From: an uncultured Prevotella sp.
GTDB lineage: Bacteria > Bacteroidota > Bacteroidia > Bacteroidales > Bacteroidaceae
Length of the DNA stretch: 12,396 nt
Reading direction: 5' to 3'
Assembly (NCBI GenBank): GCA_900554835.1
Contig: USJD01000105.1
Location: 1 to 12,396 of the forward strand
The position numbers and the translations under genes were made by a program. The notes under the pieces were generated by a model. It worked only from the letters and a program-made list of their open reading frames with translations. It had not been told where the DNA came from and did no database searches. Of the stretch, positions 8,226 to 12,396 are shown in pieces. The first letter of the stretch is position 1. Each line of letters starts with the position of its first letter.

Positions 8226-8425
8226 TTGCTTGATTTTTAAGTTAATGTATAATTAATGTTCATGTTTATTATTGTTTTTAGTCTCGGCCACACTTTAACT
8301 ACATTTACCTTTACTTGCGGTTTCGTTAGGAAATCATTGTTTGTTAGGTTCTTTATATTTATAAGGTGGCAGAAAGCGGATTTGCATCCTCTTTGCATGC
8401 TTTTTTACGGCATTCTCAGACTTTC
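8226..8425 (-). other. Predicted 5' leader of the susCDEF transcript
   Basis: If the -7 box at 8432-8439 is used, about 200 nt separate the transcription start from the susC start codon. The leader opens at a small dyad (CTCAGA-CTT-TCTGAG, 8415-8429) that straddles the expected start site. It carries a TTTGCAT pair 11 bp apart (8381-8387 and 8392-8398 on the plus strand). On the transcribed strand there is an open frame of 53 codons (8398 down to 8237, starting MQRGCKSAF) ending 12 nt before susC; this may be chance in AT-rich DNA. I see no riboswitch I can name. Confidence 0.4.
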
Positions 8426-8431
8426 TGAGTG

Positions 8432-8439
8432 CAAAATTA
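8432..8439 (-). promoter_or_regulatory. -7 box of the susC promoter
   Basis: The complement of 8432-8439 reads TAATTTTG, a full match to the Bacteroidetes -7 consensus TAnnTTTG, and continues into CA. The place of the -33 element (about 8459-8462) reads GTAC on the minus strand and does not match TTTG, so the promoter looks weak without an activator. No other TAnnTTTG faces susC in the intergenic region. The predicted start of transcription is near 8425. Confidence 0.6.
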
Positions 8440-8492
8440 AATTCTTTTTCGATACGTTGTACTATTTTTTAGTTAATTCCGTTATTTCTTTA

Positions 8493-8508
8493 GTGCAAAC
8501 GTTTGCAC
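8493..8508. promoter_or_regulatory. LacI-family operator between susC and the regulator gene
   Basis: GTGCAAACGTTTGCAC is a perfect 16-bp palindrome with the central CG step typical of LacI/GalR-family sites, where a hinge-helix leucine intercalates. It lies in the divergent region next to a LacI-family gene, which is the obvious binding partner. Its centre (8500.5) is exactly 61.5 bp from the first base of the -7 box on each side (8439 minus, 8562 plus). A related site stands upstream of malQ at 11049-11064. Confidence 0.88.
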
Positions 8509-8561
8509 AGCTTTTTCTTGATTTACATCAATGAAATGGTTCAACTTAACGGATATTTGTC

Positions 8562-8569
8562 TAATTTTG
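8562..8569 (+). promoter_or_regulatory. -7 box of the regulator gene promoter
   Basis: TAATTTTG matches TAnnTTTG fully and, with the two bases after it (TAATTTTGCA), is the exact inverted copy of the susC box region. Transcription should start near 8576, about 14 nt before the start codon. The expected -33 position (about 8539-8542, GTTC) is poor, as for susC. Confidence 0.6.
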
Positions 8570-8589
8570 CATTGTAACTAAAAACAATT

Positions 8590-9615
8590 ATGAAAGAAAT
8601 TGTACCCATAACAATGAAAGATATCGCTCGCGATCTCGGATGTAGCATAGCTACTGTGAGTAGAGCGTTGAAGAACAGCCCTCGTATCAGTGCTGTTCAG
8701 AAGGAGCGTATCCAGGCTTATGCCAGGGCGCACAACTTCTATCCGAACGTGATTGGCGAAGCCCTGCGACATAGTAAGGTGCAGCCGATGAAGGTGATTG
8801 GAGTCATCGTACCGGAGTTCGTACATTATTACTTTATGTCTGTTGTCTCTGGCATAGAGGAAGAGGCACGTGCACGCGGCTATCGTGTGATGGTGGCGCA
8901 GAGTAACGAACGGTATGATAAGGAAGTGGCTATTTGTGAAGACTTCTATAAGAATAAGGTGTGTGGCATTATTGTCTCTCAGGCCAAGGACACCAAGCAG
9001 TATGATCATTTCCTGAAACTGATGGATAATGGTGTACCGCTCGTATTCTATGATAGAATATGTACAGGCGTGAATTGTTCTCGTGTAGTTGTAGATGACT
9101 ATATGGGAGCTTTCACTGCCGTCACTCATCTGATAGATACCGGATGCAAGAAAATCGCATTCTATGGGTCGCCGATGAATATGGAAATTTCCAAAAACCG
9201 CTACAACGGCTATCGGGATGCACTCCTGAAACATGGACTGAAGGAAAATCCGGACTGGGTGAAGATCTGCGACAACCGTGCACAGGCTGAGGCGCTCACA
9301 CCAGAGATTCTTGGAACAGAGGATTGCCCGGATGCGTTCTTTGCCATCAATGATGATACGGCTATCGGTATTCTCTATACTGCCAAGCGTATGGGGTATA
9401 AGGTGCCGGAAGAAATTAGTGTCTGCGGATTTACCAATGGTGACCGTGCCAAGGCTTCCGACCCGATGCTCACTACGGTGGAGCAGCGGGGTGTTGCCGT
9501 GGGAGAGGAGGCCGCCAATATTCTCATTGGACAGGTGGAAGGATCCATTCCTGTGGATGAGGTGGAGAAGAGAGTCGTCAGAACAAGATTGGTGGTGAGA
9601 GGAACAACAAGATAA
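8590..9615 (+). CDS. LacI/GalR-family transcriptional regulator
   Basis: This is a 341-residue DNA-binding regulator of usual LacI-family length. The N-terminal helix-turn-helix spans about residues 8-27 (TMKDIARDLGCSIATVSRAL). It is followed by the hinge region (about 50-62, YPNVIGEALRHSK) with Leu59 at the place of the leucine that intercalates at the operator's central CpG. Residues about 68-341 form the periplasmic-binding-protein-like sensor: VIGVIVPEFVHYYF, then GIIVSQ, and near the end FAINDDTAIG and VCGFTNGD. It is transcribed divergently from susC and upstream of the sugar transporter. The effector is probably maltose, a maltodextrin or a derivative, by context only. B. thetaiotaomicron controls its sus genes with SusR, a different kind of regulator, so the control here differs. 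A second in-frame Met at codon 9 is less likely because it would trim the residues ahead of the helix-turn-helix. Confidence 0.95.
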   Translation: MKEIVPITMKDIARDLGCSIATVSRALKNSPRISAVQKERIQAYARAHNFYPNVIGEALRHSKVQPMKVIGVIVPEFVHYYFMSVVSGIEEEARARGYRVMVAQSNERYDKEVAICEDFYKNKVCGIIVSQAKDTKQYDHFLKLMDNGVPLVFYDRICTGVNCSRVVVDDYMGAFTAVTHLIDTGCKKIAFYGSPMNMEISKNRYNGYRDALLKHGLKENPDWVKICDNRAQAEALTPEILGTEDCPDAFFAINDDTAIGILYTAKRMGYKVPEEISVCGFTNGDRAKASDPMLTTVEQRGVAVGEEAANILIGQVEGSIPVDEVEKRVVRTRLVVRGTTR

Positions 9616-9702
9616 TGTTGAATGTTGAATTGGCATTCTTGCTGGCACCTTTTAGGGTGTTGTCTTAACTTCTGAATGAATATAAATTAAAACAAAAATA
9701 AT

Positions 9703-11007
9703 ATGACACAAAAACCTGATTTGAGTTTCTGGAAGCTTTGGAATTTAAGTTTCGGATTCTTCGGGGTACAGATTGCTTACGCCCTTCAGAGCGCCAACAT
9801 ATCCCGAATTTTTGCAACATTGGGTGCAGACCCACACAACTTGAGTTATTTCTGGATTCTCCCTCCGCTGATGGGAATCCTGGTGCAACCTATCGTCGGT
9901 ACTTTGAGCGATAAGACCTGGTGCCGCTTCGGTCGTCGAATACCTTACTTATTTATTGGTGCTTCGGTGGCTGTATTGGTGATGTGTCTGCTGCCTAATG
10001 CCGGTTCGTTCGGATTGACGGTGAGCGGTGCGATGCTTTTCGGTTTGATAGCCCTGATGTTCTTGGATACAAGTATCAATATGGCGATGCAGCCTTTCAA
10101 GATGCTGGTGGGTGATATGGTCAATGAAAAGCAGAAGGCGAAAGCTTACTCCATCCAGAGTTTCCTCTGCAATGCCGGTTCTGTGGCTGGTTACATTTTC
10201 CCATTCCTCTTTACTTTCTTGGGTATCAAGAATGTGGCTGACAAGGGTGTGGTTCCTGATTCCGTAATCTGGTCATTCTATATCGGTGCTGCTATTCTGA
10301 TTCTCTGCGTCATCTATACTACGATGAAGGTGAAGGAGTGGAACCCCCAGCAGTATGCGGAATATAATGAAGTGAAGAATGCTTCTGCTTCAGAAGAAAA
10401 GGCCGATTGGATTACTTTGCTCCGCAAGGCTCCTGCTACTTTCTGGAAGGTGGGTCTCGTGCAGTTCTTCTGCTGGGCTGGCTTCCTTTATCTATGGAAT
10501 TATTCTACAGGTGCCATTGCTGAGACGGTTTGGAATACTACCGATCCTACTTCCGAGGCATTCCAGGAGGCTGGCAACTGGGTAGGTATCCTCTTTGCTG
10601 TTCAGGCTGTGGGTAGTGTGCTTTGGGCGGTTGTGCTGCCTCAGTTTAAGAATACCAAGATGGCTTATGCGGTCAGTCTGGTCATTGGTGGTGTCGGTTT
10701 CGCACTGATTCCTTTCCTGCATGACCCATATCTGCAGTTTATTTCATTCCTGATGATTGGTGCTGGTTGGGCAGCCATGTTGGCAATGCCTTTCACTTTT
10801 GTTACCAATGCCCTGCAGGGATATGGACACATGGGTGCTTATCTGGGTCTTTTCAATGGAACGATTTGCATTCCTCAGATTGTAGCTGCCATCTGTGGTG
10901 GTGCTGTTTTGAGCCTGGTGGGTTCTCATCAGAGTGACATGATGATAGTGGCTGGTATCTTGCTGATATGCGGCGCTTTATCTGTTTCCTTCATCAAGGA
11001 AAAATAA
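9703..11007 (+). CDS. MFS sugar transporter, SLC45/GPH type (probable maltose/maltodextrin importer)
   Basis: This is a 434-residue inner-membrane protein with about 12 hydrophobic segments. The loop after the second membrane segment reads SDKTWCRFGRRIPYLFIG (about 69-86), the form of the major-facilitator motif seen in the sucrose/maltose SLC45 and GPH transporters. Residues about 122-150 (DTSINMAMQPFKMLVGDM, then NEKQKAKAYS) are a second hallmark of that group. It would carry maltose or short dextrins, probably with H+, from periplasm to cytoplasm, between SusC and MalQ. It starts 87 nt after the regulator gene. No clear TAnnTTTG or operator lies in that gap, so I infer cotranscription with the regulator. 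Transcription probably ends at the hairpin at 11039-11074. The exact sugar is inferred from neighbours. Confidence 0.88.
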   Translation: MTQKPDLSFWKLWNLSFGFFGVQIAYALQSANISRIFATLGADPHNLSYFWILPPLMGILVQPIVGTLSDKTWCRFGRRIPYLFIGASVAVLVMCLLPNAGSFGLTVSGAMLFGLIALMFLDTSINMAMQPFKMLVGDMVNEKQKAKAYSIQSFLCNAGSVAGYIFPFLFTFLGIKNVADKGVVPDSVIWSFYIGAAILILCVIYTTMKVKEWNPQQYAEYNEVKNASASEEKADWITLLRKAPATFWKVGLVQFFCWAGFLYLWNYSTGAIAETVWNTTDPTSEAFQEAGNWVGILFAVQAVGSVLWAVVLPQFKNTKMAYAVSLVIGGVGFALIPFLHDPYLQFISFLMIGAGWAAMLAMPFTFVTNALQGYGHMGAYLGLFNGTICIPQIVAAICGGAVLSLVGSHQSDMMIVAGILLICGALSVSFIKEK

Positions 11008-11038
11008 GTAAGAAGATAAGTAAAATGTATTAAATTGC

Positions 11039-11074
11039 AAAAAATGTTGTGCAACCGATTGCGCAACCTTTTTT
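11039..11074 (+). terminator. Terminator of the transporter gene, overlapping an operator
   Basis: GTTGTGCAA (11046-11054) pairs with TTGCGCAAC (11059-11067) through nine positions including one G-U pair. It is followed at once by C and six T (11069-11074). An A6 tract (11039-11044) precedes it and could extend the stem with the T tract. It begins about 30-40 nt after the transporter stop codon. The stem is the same DNA as the LacI-type operator at 11046-11067. Confidence 0.7.
11046..11067. promoter_or_regulatory. LacI-family operator upstream of malQ
   Basis: The core GTGCAACCGATTGCGC (11049-11064) matches the operator at 8493-8508 in 13 of 16 positions and keeps the central CG. The dyad extends to 22 bp with 9 of 11 positions paired. 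Its centre (11056.5) lies 62.5 bp from the first base of the malQ -7 box, nearly the spacing seen at susC and at the regulator gene. The same regulator is the likely ligand. Confidence 0.7.
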
Positions 11075-11095
11075 GTGATTTTTGTGCAAAAAATG

Positions 11096-11126
11096 TTTGA
11101 TTTTTCGATAATTAATATTACCTTCG
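11096..11126 (+). promoter_or_regulatory. malQ promoter
   Basis: TTTG (11096-11099), 19 bp, then TACCTTCG (11119-11126) fit the Bacteroidetes -33/-7 promoter with one mismatch in the -7 box. Transcription should begin near 11133, about 20 nt before the start codon. A GTGCAAA half-site (11084-11090) and GTTTG (11095-11099) beside the -33 box may be a decayed second operator. Confidence 0.6.
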
Positions 11127-11153
11127 CAGCGTAAATAATAACCTTTGTATCTT

Positions 11154-12396
11154 ATGGTGTTTCATTTTAATATAGATTATAAAACTGTCTATGGCGAGGA
11201 ACTCGTTTTGAATATGACAGTTGATGGGAAGGAGGTCCAGTATAAAATGGGGACTGAGGATGGCTCTCGCTGGTCATTCGATTGGGATGGTACCCCAAAG
11301 TCTAAGAACAATTCCTACTTTTACAGTGTAAGTAGAGATGGCTTTTGCACCAAGGCTGAATGGCAATTGGCGAGGCATCAGCTGAACTGTACGGCTGAGC
11401 GTGCCGGTGATTATACTTTGTATGACCGTTGGCATGATATTCCTGAGGATTCATACTTCTATAGCAGCGCCTTTACTGACTGCATTAACCATCAGCAACC
11501 AGGCAAAGTGAAGGAGCATTCCTTTGCTAAGACGATCCGCCTGATTGTTCGTGCTCCACAACTTCGTGAGGGTGAACATTTGGCAATCGTAGGTTCTGAT
11601 CCTGCACTCGGTGCTTGGGATAAAAACCGTGCTCTGCCTATGGTTCAGCAGGATTACAATGAGTGGACTGCGGACATCAATGTAGAGGCCTTAGCTGTTA
11701 ACTATCTGGAGTTCAAGTTCGTAGCAATCAATGAAAAGAAAGAATGTCTCTGGGAAACAGGATATAACCGCTCTATTGAAATCCCAGAGATGAAGAGCGG
11801 AGCGTTGATTTCTTATGAGTTGAGCCAGTCGTTCCTGGAGCGTTGGAATCGTAAGGTGGCTGGTACTTTGGTACCTGTCTTCTCACTCAGAAGCAAGAAA
11901 AGTGCTGGTATCGGTGATTTTGGTGATCTCAAGAGCATGATCGACCTGGTGGCTAAAACCGGTCAGAAGGTTCTTCAGCTTTTGCCTATCAACGATACGA
12001 CTATCACGCATACCTGGACAGACTCTTATCCATATGGCTGTATCAGTGTCTTTGCTATTCATCCTCAGTATGCAGATCTTCTTGCATTACCAGAGTTGAA
12101 AGATGCCAAGAAGCGCGCTGAGGCTGAAAAGACGAGAGCAGAACTCAATGCGCTCCCTCAGATAGATTATGAGAAAGTAAATGATTTCAAGATAAACTAT
12201 TTGCACCAAATCTTCGAACAGGAAGGAAAACAAATGTTAAAGAGTGCCGATTTTCAGGCATTTTTTCAGGAAACAGAACAGTGGCTTGTGCCTTACGCAC
12301 AGTATTCTTACTTGCGTGACAAGTATGGCACTGCCGATTTCTCTCAGTGGCCAGACCATAAGGTATGGGATGAAGCTGAGCGTAAATCATTGAGCG
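11154..12396 (+). CDS. malQ: 4-alpha-glucanotransferase, CBM20-CBM20-GH77 (DPE2-like), 5' part
   Basis: The frame is open from the ATG at 11154 to the right edge (414 codons seen; the gene continues outside). The product starts MVFHFNIDYKTVYGEEL and has no signal peptide, so it works in the cytoplasm. Residues about 1-100 and 125-225 are two starch-binding CBM20-type modules; the second has the clear pattern LAIVGSDPALGAWD followed by NEWTADI. The GH77 catalytic domain begins at about 235 (AGTLVPVFSLRSKKSAGIGDFGDL) and continues with KVLQLLPINDTT and SYPYGCISVFAIHP. The catalytic acids lie further on and cannot be checked. This layout is that of plant DPE2 and the long bacterial MalQ enzymes, which move glucosyl units between maltose and longer glucans. 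It has its own promoter and a LacI-type operator upstream, linking it to the sus operon. Confidence 0.93.
   Translation, partial: MVFHFNIDYKTVYGEELVLNMTVDGKEVQYKMGTEDGSRWSFDWDGTPKSKNNSYFYSVSRDGFCTKAEWQLARHQLNCTAERAGDYTLYDRWHDIPEDSYFYSSAFTDCINHQQPGKVKEHSFAKTIRLIVRAPQLREGEHLAIVGSDPALGAWDKNRALPMVQQDYNEWTADINVEALAVNYLEFKFVAINEKKECLWETGYNRSIEIPEMKSGALISYELSQSFLERWNRKVAGTLVPVFSLRSKKSAGIGDFGDLKSMIDLVAKTGQKVLQLLPINDTTITHTWTDSYPYGCISVFAIHPQYADLLALPELKDAKKRAEAEKTRAELNALPQIDYEKVNDFKINYLHQIFEQEGKQMLKSADFQAFFQETEQWLVPYAQYSYLRDKYGTADFSQWPDHKVWDEAERKSLS

Noticed and set aside
8256..8534. Plus-strand open frame of 92 codons in the divergent region
   Set aside because: It covers the operator and the susC promoter, and its composition (Phe, Ile, Leu rich) reflects the T-rich strand.
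8578..9648. A long open frame on the minus strand opposite the regulator gene
   Set aside because: It mirrors the whole LacI-family gene, its translation is rich in His, Ser and Ile with no recognisable domain, and the plus-strand protein is unmistakable.
9616..9702. Separate promoter for the transporter gene
   Set aside because: The best candidate (TAACTTCT at 9666-9673) misses two fixed -7 bases and has no TTTG at 19-20 bp, so cotranscription with the regulator is simpler.

Overview
This window looks like a piece of a Bacteroidales genome, most likely a Prevotellaceae such as Segatella/Prevotella copri. That assignment is inferred from gene content, promoter style and moderate GC, not from a database match. 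The promoters fit the Bacteroidetes pattern (-33 TTTG, about 19-20 bp, -7 TAnnTTTG). Gene starts lack a Shine-Dalgarno, and the central genes form a SusC/SusD-type outer-membrane glycan uptake system. The locus is a starch/maltodextrin utilisation locus.

Layout, left to right. Positions 1-720 hold no gene. A well-formed promoter (24-54, minus) points out of the left edge. Next comes a non-coding, repeat-rich block (157-685) whose two ends are inverted 56-bp modules and whose interior carries three clusters of tandem repeats, all with a 22-bp period. A strong hairpin terminator (731-765) closes the leftward operon susC-susD-susE-susF (8225 down to 814; gaps 18, 26 and 24 nt). This operon encodes the TonB-dependent transporter, the SusD-type glycan-binding lipoprotein and two further surface starch-binding lipoproteins. 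Positions 8226-8589 are a divergent control region. On the right-hand side, transcribed rightward, are a LacI-family regulator (8590-9615), an MFS sugar transporter of the SLC45/GPH type (9703-11007) and the first 414 codons of a CBM20-CBM20-GH77 4-alpha-glucanotransferase (11154 to the right edge).

The genes make one pathway. SusD, SusE and SusF bind starch at the cell surface, SusC imports maltooligosaccharides into the periplasm, the MFS protein carries maltose or small dextrins across the inner membrane, and MalQ remodels them in the cytoplasm. The LacI protein is the obvious local regulator. No surface amylase (susG), periplasmic glucosidases (susA/susB) or SusR-type regulator lies in the window.

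The most notable observation is regulatory. A perfect 16-bp LacI-type operator (8493-8508) sits exactly midway between two identical, outward-facing -7 boxes (TAATTTTG; 61.5 bp from operator centre to each box). A second, 13/16-matching operator lies upstream of malQ at almost the same distance (62.5 bp) from its -7 box, and it doubles as the stem of a terminator for the MFS gene. This suggests one LacI-family regulon with fixed upstream geometry, perhaps acting as an activator.
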